Source: Microbacterium sp. YJN-G
GTDB lineage: Bacteria > Actinomycetota > Actinomycetes > Actinomycetales > Microbacteriaceae
Direction: 5' to 3'
NCBI RefSeq assembly: GCF_015040615.1
Contig: NZ_CP060402.1
Coordinates: forward strand, 1,054,001 to 1,118,000
DNA: 64,000 nt
Part shown: one piece after another, positions 8,072-15,888 of the stretch
How the letters are laid out: each line of letters starts with the position of its first letter
Numbering within the stretch: the first letter of the stretch is position 1
Position numbers and translations under genes: made by a program
The notes under the pieces: model-generated
Told to the model about the DNA's origin: nothing
What the model saw: the letters and a program-made list of their open reading frames with translations, nothing else
Database searches by the model: none

Positions 8072-8857
8072 ATGAGCATGATGAATCGTCCGGCAAAGGG
8101 CAACGACCTCGGCGAGATGGTGGCGTCGACGCGCGACTACGAGGTCGCGCAGAAGACGGTGTCGAGGCTGATCGCCGGTGAGGTGCCGGCACGCGACATC
8201 GCCATCGTCGGCCAGGGCGTGCGCACCGTGGAGCGGGTGACGGGACGGCTCGGATACGCCGCCGCGGCGCGCTCAGGGGCGATCAACGGCGTGCTGATCG
8301 GGCTCGTGCTGTCGGCGGTGATGCTGTTCGGCAACCCCGACGCGCCGATCTCGCTCTTCCTGGGGTTCATCCTCATCGGCGTGGCGCTGGGCATGATCAT
8401 GAGCCTGGTCACATATTCGATCGTGCGTCGGCGGCGCGATTTCGCCAGCATGACGCAGATGCTCGCCGATCATTACGAGGTGCGCGTGCAGCCCGGTTCG
8501 CTCGCGAAGGCCCGTCAGGTGATGGGCACAGAGCGTCCCACGACGACGCGTCCGCCCGTGGATCTGAGCGAGCCGCCGCAGTTCGGTGAGCGGCTGCCCG
8601 CTCCCGGGCCGGTGGAGAAGCCGCAGAAGCCGGAGAAGCCGGTGACGGATGCCGCTGCCGCGGCGCCCGTCGCACCTGCGGTGGCGGGTGCTGGCGTTGA
8701 TGCCGGTGCTCCCGCGGGGTCGGCCGAGCCTGCGGCGGCTGAGTCCGACGCGGCCGGGCAGGGCGGGACGGCGTCGCCGGCCGCGACGGCCGAACCGTCC
8801 GGCGCGGGGCGCGACGGTACGGACGACGCCGGCTCCGGATCGCCTGAGACGAGGTGA
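8072..8857 (+). CDS. General stress protein 17M-like membrane protein
   Basis: 261 residues. The N-terminal domain (about 10-60), with STRDYEVAQKTVSRL and DIAIVGQGVRTVERV, resembles the YflT/GSP17M domain of general stress proteins; two transmembrane helices follow (about 70-115). From about 165 the protein is an Ala/Pro/Gly-rich, probably disordered tail. A GACAAT box (8060-8065) lies 6 nt before the ATG. The stop overlaps the next start as GTGA, so it leads a three-gene operon. Role in envelope stress is inferred only from the domain. Confidence 0.75.
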   Translation: MSMMNRPAKGNDLGEMVASTRDYEVAQKTVSRLIAGEVPARDIAIVGQGVRTVERVTGRLGYAAAARSGAINGVLIGLVLSAVMLFGNPDAPISLFLGFILIGVALGMIMSLVTYSIVRRRRDFASMTQMLADHYEVRVQPGSLAKARQVMGTERPTTTRPPVDLSEPPQFGERLPAPGPVEKPQKPEKPVTDAAAAAPVAPAVAGAGVDAGAPAGSAEPAAAESDAAGQGGTASPAATAEPSGAGRDGTDDAGSGSPETR

Positions 8858-9261
8858 CGATGTCCGGCCGCGAGGCGACGGGCGTCTCGGCCTGGGCGCT
8901 CGGGCTGCTCGTGCTGCTTCCTGTTCCGCTGCTGGGTGCGCTCGCGGCGGGCGGGGCGATGGTCGCCGCCTACGGCTCGCTGTCGCGTCAGGGGCCGCTC
9001 GCGAAGGCGAATGCGGCGGCGGCGCGACGCTGGGGTGCGATCTTCCTGATCGTCTCCACGGGTCTGCTGGTGCTGCAGCTGGCACTGTCGGTGCCGCGCC
9101 TGTTCGGCACGCCTGAGCCGGTCGGCTTCCTGCCGCTCGGCATCCCGATCCTGCTGTACGCGACCGTGTGCCTGGTGCACCTCGTCGTCGTGATCGTGGC
9201 GACCCTGCGGGCGCGGCGTGGTGAGGTCGTGCGCCTACCGCTGGTCGGGGGCCGGTCATGA
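8854..9261 (+). CDS. Small four-helix membrane protein (DUF4870-like)
   Basis: 135 residues with three to four hydrophobic helices and a charged C-terminus. The arrangement, including a QGPLAKANAAAARRW loop, resembles DUF4870 proteins, whose function is unknown. The GTG at 8854 overlaps the previous stop; an ATG at 8860 is an equally possible start. Its stop overlaps the start of the hydrolase gene by 4 nt, so the three genes are probably translated together. Confidence 0.65.
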   Translation: MTMSGREATGVSAWALGLLVLLPVPLLGALAAGGAMVAAYGSLSRQGPLAKANAAAARRWGAIFLIVSTGLLVLQLALSVPRLFGTPEPVGFLPLGIPILLYATVCLVHLVVVIVATLRARRGEVVRLPLVGGRS

Positions 9262-9923
9262 GCGTGACGGTCGCCCTCCCCTCCGGCGACGCGACGGTGT
9301 CGACGGCGTGGGAGGATGCCGCCGATTCGCGGGGCGTGGTGGCGATCGCGCACGGTGCCGGTGCGGGGATGGACCACCCGTTCCTCGTCGGGTTCGCAGC
9401 GGCGCTGCGCGAGAGCGGCTTCACGACGGTGCGGTTCAACTTCCCGTACGTCGAGGCGGGCAGGCGGATGCCGGGGCCGGCTGCGCACGCCATCCTCACG
9501 TGGCGTGCGGTCGTCGACCGCATCCGCGCGGATGCGCCGGGGGCGCCGGTGTGGGCGTGCGGCAAGTCGTACGGCGGGCGGATGGCGTCCATGGCCGTCG
9601 CCGACGGGCTCGAGGTCGATGGGCTCGTGTACCTCGGGTATCCGCTGCATCCGCCCGGGCGTCCCGACAAGCCGCGAGTGGAGCATCTGCCTGCCGTTCG
9701 CCCGCCGCAGCTGTTCGTGGAGGGTACGAACGATCCGTTCGTGCAGCCGCTGTCGCAGCTCGAGGAGGCGGTGGCGTCGTGTCAGGATGCGCGGATCGCG
9801 TGGTTCGAGGGCGGCGGGCACTCCTTCGAGGTGAAGGGCCGCAAGCGCCCGGCCGCTGAGGTGGGTGCGTCGGTCGCGGGCCCGGTCGTGCAGTTCCTCG
9901 GGGGTGCGCGGGAGTTCGGCTGA
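9258..9923 (+). CDS. Alpha/beta hydrolase (dienelactone-hydrolase/KANL3-Tex30 type)
   Basis: A 221-residue cytoplasmic hydrolase. An oxyanion-hole-like AHGAGAGM (about 33-40) is followed by nucleophile elbow GKSYGG, an acid-bearing EGTNDPF loop, and a late GGGHSFEVKGRK providing the histidine. Order and spacing match the Tex30/KANL3-like subfamily of small hydrolases, whose substrate is unknown. The ATG overlaps the preceding stop, so it is the last gene of the stress-protein operon. Confidence 0.85.
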   Translation: MSVTVALPSGDATVSTAWEDAADSRGVVAIAHGAGAGMDHPFLVGFAAALRESGFTTVRFNFPYVEAGRRMPGPAAHAILTWRAVVDRIRADAPGAPVWACGKSYGGRMASMAVADGLEVDGLVYLGYPLHPPGRPDKPRVEHLPAVRPPQLFVEGTNDPFVQPLSQLEEAVASCQDARIAWFEGGGHSFEVKGRKRPAAEVGASVAGPVVQFLGGAREFG

Positions 9924-10004
9924 CCGGGTGCGCTGCCACGACTGCGGTTGTCTCATGCCGGCGGGTGGTCTGAGGGCGGCGGCCTGTCGTGACACGATGT
10001 CGGA

Positions 10005-10751
10005 GTGACGGATCGCATCGCTCTCATCTCCGACGTGCATGGCAATCTCGGGGCGCTCGAGGCGGTGCTCGCTGACATCCATGGCCGGGGGGTCGAGCGG
10101 ATCGTCAATCTCGGCGACACGGCGGGGAAGGGTCCGCGCGGCGAGGCGGCGGTGCGGCGCTGCCGGGAGGCGTGCGCGGTGAATGTCCGCGGCAACTGGG
10201 ATGACTTCCTTCCCGGCATCGGTGACGATGCGTCGGAGGGGCTGGTCTGGTGGCGTGATGAGCTGTCGGCGGAGAGCCGGGAATGGCTCGCGTCGCTGCC
10301 GCTGAGCCATGATCTGTTGATGAGCGGGCGCCGCATCCGGCTGTTCCACGCTTCGGCCGAGAGCCCGCATGTGCGGGTGCACTTCCACCACAGCACCGAG
10401 GAGTTCGCCGGCATGTTCGCGAACACGGCGATGACCGGTGATGGTCCGGTGCCGGATGTGGTCGGCTACGCCGACATCCACGACGCGTACATCGAGTCCT
10501 TCGAGGGGCGGACGCTGTTCAACGTCGGCAGCGTGGGGAATCCGCTGGACGAGCCGACTCCCTCGTACGTCATCCTCGAGGGCGTTGCGGGCGGCGAGTG
10601 CGACGCGCCGTTCGGCATCCAGTTCGTGCGGGTGCCCTACGACATCGAGGCGGAGGTCGCGGTGGCGGAGCGGCTTCGGATGCCTGAGCGCGACGTCTGG
10701 GCTGTGGAGCTGCGCACTGCCCGGTACCGCGGGCGGCAGCTGTCCCAGTGA
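10005..10751 (+). CDS. Metallophosphoesterase family protein
   Basis: A 248-residue calcineurin-like phosphoesterase with SDVHGN, GDTAGKGP and RGNWDD as the first metal-ligand motifs, then FHAS. The usual GHxH motif reads VVGYADIHDAY, the variant characteristic of a subfamily with YxDIH and the following FNVGSVGNPLD, so it is probably lineage-normal rather than decay. Substrate is unknown. The GTG start has CACGAT (9993-9998) 6 nt upstream. It faces the YdcF-like gene with only 17 bp between and no visible terminator. Confidence 0.85.
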   Translation: MTDRIALISDVHGNLGALEAVLADIHGRGVERIVNLGDTAGKGPRGEAAVRRCREACAVNVRGNWDDFLPGIGDDASEGLVWWRDELSAESREWLASLPLSHDLLMSGRRIRLFHASAESPHVRVHFHHSTEEFAGMFANTAMTGDGPVPDVVGYADIHDAYIESFEGRTLFNVGSVGNPLDEPTPSYVILEGVAGGECDAPFGIQFVRVPYDIEAEVAVAERLRMPERDVWAVELRTARYRGRQLSQ

Positions 10752-10768
10752 CCCGGGGCGGGGTGACG

Positions 10769-11464
10769 TCAGATCGCGTCCCTGGCCTCGGCGCGTTGCG
10801 GGGAGGGCGATGTCGCCGGTTCGGCGTGGCGGTTCTGCGTGCTTCGCGCCCAGAGGCCGGTTCGCTTGGCGTAGACGGTGCGCAGGGAGCTGAGGATCTT
10901 GAGCAGCGGCGCCTCGCCGAAGCGGTGGTCTGCGCCTGGGACCAGCCGGGCGGCGAGGTCTGGGCGCTGATGCCAGAGGATCTCGCGGCCCATCGCGGCG
11001 TGCGGTGCGTTGGAGACGATCGCGATCGTGTCGGCGGTCTCGAGGTGCGGGATGGCGTGGGCGATGTTCTCCCAGGTCGAGCGGCTGGTCGTGTCGAGCG
11101 CGGTGGCGCCCACGTAGGAGTGGTGGTCGCGAGCGTGGCGCTGCATGATGGCGGCCTCGGAGGTGGTGCTGTGCACAGGGCCGCCGCAGAGGACGAGCAG
11201 GTTCTCGGCGCTGGGGTCGAGGGATCGGATGCCCGCGCGAACGCGGAAGCGGTTGACGAAGTTGGCGCGCTCGCCGCGGTTTCCGAAGCCGAGCACGACG
11301 ACAGCGTGCGTGCGGGCTGGGAGGCGCGACGCGCCTTCGGCTGTCGCGCCGCCAAGCCAGAGGGAGGTGGTGTGCCGGTCGACCAGCACCGCCCATAGCC
11401 ACAGGGCGGTCAGTCCGGCCGTGGCCGCCGTGAGGGCGGTTGTCAGGCGTCGGCGGTCGGGCAC
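10769..11464 (-). CDS. YdcF/ElyC/SanA-like DUF218 protein
   Basis: An N-terminal membrane anchor (about 8-30 of 231 residues) precedes the DUF218 domain with VVVLGFGNRGERAN, LLVLCGGPVHSTTSEA and DTTSRSTWENI. These are the conserved segments of the YdcF/ElyC/SanA fold; ElyC and SanA act in envelope integrity, YdcF binds SAM. I prefer the GTG at 11464 because TATCGT (11472-11477) lies 7 nt before it; an ATG at 11518 in the same frame has neither a Shine-Dalgarno nor a -10 box. A direct-repeat cluster lies upstream. Confidence 0.78.
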   Translation of the reverse strand: MPDRRRLTTALTAATAGLTALWLWAVLVDRHTTSLWLGGATAEGASRLPARTHAVVVLGFGNRGERANFVNRFRVRAGIRSLDPSAENLLVLCGGPVHSTTSEAAIMQRHARDHHSYVGATALDTTSRSTWENIAHAIPHLETADTIAIVSNAPHAAMGREILWHQRPDLAARLVPGADHRFGEAPLLKILSSLRTVYAKRTGLWARSTQNRHAEPATSPSPQRAEARDAI

Positions 11465-11540
11465 GACTGCCACGATAGCCGTCCGCGTTGTGCTGGGGTC
11501 GACGGCTGTCTGTCTCATCTATGTGCTGCGATGCGGCTGC

Positions 11541-11628
11541 CCTCGCTCATGTGGCCGTCCTCGCTCATTCGGTTGCCCTCGCTCATGTAGCCCCTCGCTC
11601 ATGTAGCCCCCTCGCTCAGGTGGCCGCA
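11541..11628. repeat. Five imperfect direct repeats between the YdcF-like and HNH genes
   Basis: Five copies of CCTCGCTCA followed by a variable 7-10 nt start at 11541, 11559, 11577, 11593 and 11610 (period 16-18 nt). On the minus strand, the sense strand of both neighbours, each copy reads TGAGCGAGG; copies 1, 3 and 4 extend to ACATGAGCGAGG. A degenerate sixth copy may follow. The array is directly downstream of the HNH stop and about 75 nt upstream of the YdcF-like promoter box. Confidence 0.8.
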
Positions 11629-11633
11629 CTCGT

Positions 11634-13151
11634 TCACGCGGCGTCGGGGCGGAATCTCTTCGGCGGCGGGTCGATACCCGCCCACGCGGCGACGAGCGCG
11701 GCGCGGGGACGCAGAGTGATAGGCGGACTGCCGCCGGGCGGATGGAGCATGAAGTCGTCTCGGCCCGCGCGGCTGATGCGCCAGCCGCCGTGATGCAGCT
11801 GCACATGGTGGTATCGGCAGAGCAGGATCCCGCGGTCGATGTCGGTACGCCCCTGATCCGCATGCCATTCGTCGATGTGATGCGCCTCGCAGTACGAAGC
11901 GGGGCGGTCGCATCCTTTCCAGCGGCATCCACCGTCGCGAATCGCCAGTGCGATCCGCTGCCGGGGAGTGAAACACCGCTGCTCGCGCCCGACATCCAGC
12001 GGATTCCCGAAGGTGTCCACCGTCACGGCCACGGTCCCGGTCTCGCAGATGTGCTGGTCGACCGCGGTGAAGGGCAGCGACAGTCCGTAGTCCTCCGTGC
12101 GTGCGCTCGTGGCGTCGCCGGCGGCATCCATGACCTGGACGATTCGCACGCCGGCCTGACGCGTTCCGAAGACCTCGGCGGCCTCTGCGAGAGCTCCTGC
12201 GCGCAGCATGTCGATCAGCAGGTCGTAGCTCAGCTGATCGTTGGTCCGAGCATCCGCGGTCAGATCCCGGGCCTGCTCGGCCTCAGTCGAGTCGACGAAT
12301 CGCGGCCCGCCTCGCCGGGGACGCAGCGCGGCGTCGCGGATCGTGCGGATCCACGCCGCACCGTCGTCCTCGAAGTCGATGTGCCCGCGTTCGATGCCGT
12401 CGGCATCCGTCCAGATCCGGAACGAACGCCTCTCATACCGTTCCGTGAAGCGACGCTCTGCGCCGTCCGGGTCGAGCTGATCGCGGATCGCACGGGCCTG
12501 GATCCGCAGCTCCTCGACCGTCCGCTGTGCAGCCTCTTCGATCAGCTGCTCAGCGGCCGCGGACCACGCCGCATGTGTGTCTTCGTCATCGCCGATGGGC
12601 TGCCCCAGACCGCGCAGGATCGTGTCCTGCTGCGTGGGGGAGATGCGCCCCTGCAGCATCGCGGCGGAGAGCACCGCGTGCCACGGCAGCTTCGCAGGTG
12701 GAGCATCCTGTGAACCCTCGTCGTCAGCGCCGGTGCTGAAGACGAATCCAGCATCGTCATCCGGCCCAGCATCGTCATCCGGCCCGGCACCACCATCCTC
12801 CGCGCCGTCGGCCTCAAGCAGCGACAGTCCGAGTCGCACCCGACGCTGTGCCTCGGCGTGACTGATCCCCGAGATGTCCTGCACGAGCCCTGCCGGTGTG
12901 CGGTGACCGCGCGATTGTGCGAACCCGTCCTGCCCGGCTTCCCGGCTCGAGCGGGCCGCGGTGATCCCTGCCCCGACGATGCTGATCGTCTCGACAACGC
13001 GCATCAGCTCGGATGCCGCGGTCACGGCATCCATCAGTTCGTCTGCGCCGAACGCCGACATCCGGGAGGGCAGCTCCGACGCCTCCGCATCCATGCCGAA
13101 CAGGTAGCGCAGCGCGTCGACCTGGTGCTGGATGTCGGTGAGGAGGGCCAT
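11634..13151 (-). CDS. DUF222 / HNH endonuclease domain protein
   Basis: 505 residues: an alpha-helical DUF222 domain (about 30-380) with an acidic low-complexity insert near 125-145 (GPDDDAGPDDDAGF), then a C-terminal HNH nuclease domain with CRWKGCDRP, CEAHHIDEW and LCRYHH. Such proteins (REP13E12-like) are multicopy in actinobacteria; cellular role is unsettled. I chose the ATG at 13151, preceded by CACAAT (13158-13163) with a 6-nt spacer; an upstream in-frame extension has no start signal. An SOS-like box covers the -35 region, suggesting damage control. Confidence 0.85.
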   Translation of the reverse strand: MALLTDIQHQVDALRYLFGMDAEASELPSRMSAFGADELMDAVTAASELMRVVETISIVGAGITAARSSREAGQDGFAQSRGHRTPAGLVQDISGISHAEAQRRVRLGLSLLEADGAEDGGAGPDDDAGPDDDAGFVFSTGADDEGSQDAPPAKLPWHAVLSAAMLQGRISPTQQDTILRGLGQPIGDDEDTHAAWSAAAEQLIEEAAQRTVEELRIQARAIRDQLDPDGAERRFTERYERRSFRIWTDADGIERGHIDFEDDGAAWIRTIRDAALRPRRGGPRFVDSTEAEQARDLTADARTNDQLSYDLLIDMLRAGALAEAAEVFGTRQAGVRIVQVMDAAGDATSARTEDYGLSLPFTAVDQHICETGTVAVTVDTFGNPLDVGREQRCFTPRQRIALAIRDGGCRWKGCDRPASYCEAHHIDEWHADQGRTDIDRGILLCRYHHVQLHHGGWRISRAGRDDFMLHPPGGSPPITLRPRAALVAAWAGIDPPPKRFRPDAA

Positions 13152-13180
13152 GAATCCATTGTGCGAGGGACCTCCGACAT

Positions 13181-13196
13181 TCGAACGGAGATTCGA
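13181..13196. promoter_or_regulatory. LexA/SOS-like box upstream of the HNH gene
   Basis: TCGAACGGAGATTCGA differs at one position from the mycobacterial/Gram-positive SOS consensus TCGAAC-N4-GTTCGA. It lies 18 nt upstream of the -10 box of the HNH gene, overlapping its -35 region, where a bound repressor would block transcription. Confidence 0.5.
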
Positions 13197-13286
13197 TGAC
13201 GATTGCGTCGATCCGGATAACAGAACGGTTACGAAAACCATCCGCTTCCAGTGACCCGATTCGAACTGACTGCGCCCCGACCTCCG

Positions 13287-14186
13287 TCACTCCACCACAT
13301 CCTGATCACCGAGCACCCGCGCCACCGTGCTGCGGCCGAGTTCGGCCATGACCGGATTGCTCTGCTCGTAGTACCAGACCAGCCCCATCGCCTGCTGCAG
13401 CGCCCAGGCCGCGCCCCGACGCCACTCGTGATCAGACGCGCCGACGACCTCGCGCAGCCGCCCCCGCGCGCCATGGTCCAGCAGATGCCACGCGCACACG
13501 AGATCCAGCGATCGATCGGCCGGACCGAACGATGCCCCGTCGAGCACCCCGGAGAGCCGGCCGTCAGACACGAGCAGGTTTGCCGGGATCAGATCGCGGT
13601 GGCTCATGACATGTTCGCCGGCGACGGGCATCTCGCGCAGCACCTCCCACGCAGACGCCACCCCGGAGACGTCGACCTTCCCCGCGCTCTGGGCGAGGCA
13701 GTGCGCCATCCAGTCGTCATGGTCGCCGGGCTCACCACCGCGACCCTGCCCGTCGAAGACGCGCTCGCCGACGGGCACCGCCCTCAGCGCGAGGATCAGC
13801 GCCCCGAGATCCTCCGCGAACCCGTCCGACCCGGACTGGCCGAACGGGTCGGCGACCTCGCCCTGCACCCAGCTCTGCATCGACCATGCCGACGGGTACC
13901 GCTCGTCGCCGCCGCCGACGCCGAGCGGCACCGGCGACGGGAACGGCGACGATCGCGCGAACTCGGCGAGAGCGGCCGCCTCGGCCTCGAGGTCGGCACG
14001 GGAGGCGGATGCCAGCGGGAACCGCGCCGCGAACTCCTCGCCCACGCGGAAGATCGCGTTGACCGTCCCCGCGCCCGAGATCGCGCGCACCGGCAGCCCG
14101 GCCAGCTCCGGGAACTCGCGGGCGATCACCTCGCCCGCGAGTTCCTCGTCGACGACGAGCTGGCCGTCGTGCATCCGCGTCGTCAC
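13287..14186 (-). CDS. Aminoglycoside/macrolide phosphotransferase-family kinase
   Basis: A 299-residue APH-fold kinase. The catalytic loop reads MSHRDLIPANLLV, keeping His, Asp and Asn of the Brenner motif HxDxxxxN; the following metal site is VLDGASFGPADRSLDL. It is intact, unlike the degenerate relative at 27.9-29.2 kb. MphE-type macrolide kinases share this plan, but chromosomal members also act on sugars or unknown small molecules, so no resistance is claimed. GTG 14186 is used; ATG 14174 is an alternative, since a TAGCGT box at 14185-14190 overlaps the GTG. Confidence 0.8.
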   Translation of the reverse strand: MTTRMHDGQLVVDEELAGEVIAREFPELAGLPVRAISGAGTVNAIFRVGEEFAARFPLASASRADLEAEAAALAEFARSSPFPSPVPLGVGGGDERYPSAWSMQSWVQGEVADPFGQSGSDGFAEDLGALILALRAVPVGERVFDGQGRGGEPGDHDDWMAHCLAQSAGKVDVSGVASAWEVLREMPVAGEHVMSHRDLIPANLLVSDGRLSGVLDGASFGPADRSLDLVCAWHLLDHGARGRLREVVGASDHEWRRGAAWALQQAMGLVWYYEQSNPVMAELGRSTVARVLGDQDVVE

Positions 14187-14243
14187 GCTACGGCTTGCCC
14201 TGATCCACCCACCGGTGGCCTCCCACGAACAGGTTGCCCACGC

Positions 14244-15662
14244 TCACCCCTTCAGCCGGGCGATCCAGGCCTCGACATCCTCGACGGTGCGGGGGATGTC
14301 GGCCGACAGGTTCACGGGGCCGTCCTCGGTCATCAGGATGTCGTCCTCGATGCGCACGCCGATGCCGCGCAGCTCCTCAGGAACGGTGAGGTCGTCGATC
14401 TGGAAGTACAGGCCGGGCTCGATGGTGAAGACCATGCCCGCCTCGAGGATGCCGTCGTAGTACATCTCGCGCCGCGCCTGCGCGCAGTCGTGCACATCGA
14501 TGCCCAGGTGGTGCGAGGTGCCGTGCACCATGTAGCGGCGGTGCTGGCCGCCCTTGTCGGCATCCAGCGCCTCGTCCGCGGTGACCGGCAGCACGCCCCA
14601 CTCGGCGGTGCGGCGCGCGATGACATCCATCGCGGCCTCGTGCACGGTGCGGAACCGCACGCCCGGCTTGGCGGCGGCGAACGCCGCATCCGCGGCCTCC
14701 AGCACCACTTCGTAGACGCGACGCTGCACGTCCGAGAAGGTGCCGTTGACGGGAAGGGTGCGGGTGATGTCGGCGGTGTACTGGCTGTCGACCTCGACGC
14801 CCGCGTCGATGAGGATCAGGTCGCCCGGCACGACGGCCCCGTCGTTGCGGGTCCAGTGCAGGTAGCAGGCGTGCGGGCCGGATGCCGCGATCGTGTCGTA
14901 GCCCTCCCAGCTGCCGTCGCTGCGGGCGCGCTGGTGGAAGACACCCTCGACGATGCGCTCGCCGCGCGGGTGCGCGACGGCGCGGTCGAGGTCGCGGATG
15001 ATGTCGTCGAAGCCGGATGCCGTGACGGCCACCGCGTGACGCATCTCGGCGACCTCGAACTCGTCCTTGACCAGGCGCAGCTCGGAGACGAAGCGGGTGA
15101 GCTCCTCATCGGCGTCGACGGTCAGGTCGTCGTCTGCCGCCTGGAACGCGTCGATGTGCGCGGTCGCGACGGCGAGGTCGGCGGCCACTCCTTCCAGCGA
15201 CGGACGCGGGCCGATCCAGAACTCGCCGATCGACGCGTCGGAGTAGAACTCGCTCGTGGTCCGGTCGGCCCGCTCGCGGAAGAACAGGGTCACGTCATGG
15301 CCGTCGTCCGTCGGCTCGAACACGAGCATCGAATCCGGCTCGGAGTCGTTCTCCCACCCGGTCAGGTGCAGGAACGCGGAGTGCGCGCGGAAGGGGTAGT
15401 CGGTGTCGTTGCTGCGCTGCTTGAGCGAGCCGGCCGGCACGACCAGACGCTTGCCGGGGAAGGCGGCGGACACCTTCGCACGCCGTGCCGCCGCGTACGC
15501 GGCCTGCGCGCGGGCCACGGGGATCGACTCGGGGCGATCGGCCCAGCCGGTAGAGATCGTGTTGAGGAAGCCCTGCGGGAAGGGCTGCTTGCGGGGGTTC
15601 TTCTCCTCGGCCTGTGGTTCGGCTGGGGCTTCGACGACGGCGTCGTTCTCTGCGCTGCTCAT
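14244..15662 (-). CDS. pepP: Xaa-Pro aminopeptidase
   Basis: A 472-residue M24B metallopeptidase that removes N-terminal residues preceding proline. After a variable N-terminus, an aminopeptidase P N-terminal domain (about 50-200) leads to the pita-bread domain. Metal ligands are visible in LIDAGVEVDSQYTADITR (two Asp), GTSHHLGIDVHD (His), TIEPGLY (Glu) and GVRIEDDIL (Glu). A CAGAAT box (15669-15674) lies 6 nt before the ATG. It is cytoplasmic by absence of a signal peptide and probably a housekeeping peptidase. Confidence 0.93.
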   Translation of the reverse strand: MSSAENDAVVEAPAEPQAEEKNPRKQPFPQGFLNTISTGWADRPESIPVARAQAAYAAARRAKVSAAFPGKRLVVPAGSLKQRSNDTDYPFRAHSAFLHLTGWENDSEPDSMLVFEPTDDGHDVTLFFRERADRTTSEFYSDASIGEFWIGPRPSLEGVAADLAVATAHIDAFQAADDDLTVDADEELTRFVSELRLVKDEFEVAEMRHAVAVTASGFDDIIRDLDRAVAHPRGERIVEGVFHQRARSDGSWEGYDTIAASGPHACYLHWTRNDGAVVPGDLILIDAGVEVDSQYTADITRTLPVNGTFSDVQRRVYEVVLEAADAAFAAAKPGVRFRTVHEAAMDVIARRTAEWGVLPVTADEALDADKGGQHRRYMVHGTSHHLGIDVHDCAQARREMYYDGILEAGMVFTIEPGLYFQIDDLTVPEELRGIGVRIEDDILMTEDGPVNLSADIPRTVEDVEAWIARLKG

Positions 15663-15748
15663 GCCCCCATTCTGTCATCGGCACGCTCGCGGCGAGGGGG
15701 AGAGCCCCGAGAATTCGGTGTTCTGCGGGCCGCGATGCCAGTCTGTCG

Positions 15749-15875
15749 CGGCATCCCGCACTCAGGTCGCGATTCGTCTCGGAATCGGCCGTCACCCGGC
15801 GCTCCAGGTCGCGATCCGTCTGGGAATGACGCTGGGAGAACGGGAAGAAGTGCGACCTGGGGGAGTGGGATGCCG
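15749..15875. repeat. Short direct repeats inside an inverted-repeat frame
   Basis: Two 22-23-nt direct copies of CAGGTCGCGAT(T/C)CGTCT(C/G)GGAAT begin at 15763 and 15805. Outside them CGGCATCCC followed by CAGGTCGC (15749-15770) reappears in inverted orientation as GCGACCTGG and GGGATGCCG (15851-15875). The 127-bp block fills most of the gap upstream of pepP. No open frame is convincing in it. Confidence 0.6.
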
Positions 15876-15888
15876 TCCCGACGGCGGA

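Noticed and set aside
6712-8103. Long overlapping frame fused upstream of DUF1003
   Set aside because: The frame is Arg/Pro-rich and overlaps the PRC/MgtE_N/CBS gene on the same strand in another phase; the ATGA junction at 6708-6711 marks the true start.
10005-10751. Decayed phosphoesterase because GHxH is missing
   Set aside because: The GYxDIH variant with FNVGSVGNPLD is characteristic of a known full-length subfamily, so it is probably functional.
8988-11402. An 804-codon open frame on the minus strand
   Set aside because: It lies antisense to three well-supported plus-strand genes, is Arg/Pro/His-rich without motifs, and reflects the high G+C codon structure of those genes.
11541-11628. 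Possible CRISPR array
   Set aside because: Only 9-12 conserved bases with 16-18 nt period; no repeat-spacer structure and no cas genes.
11634-13151. HNH gene as part of an insertion element or prophage
   Set aside because: No terminal inverted repeats, target duplications, integrase or phage genes are visible around it.
13287-14186. Antibiotic-resistance kinase
   Set aside because: The fold is right and the catalytic loop intact, but no specific resistance signature or mobile context is present, so only the family is called.
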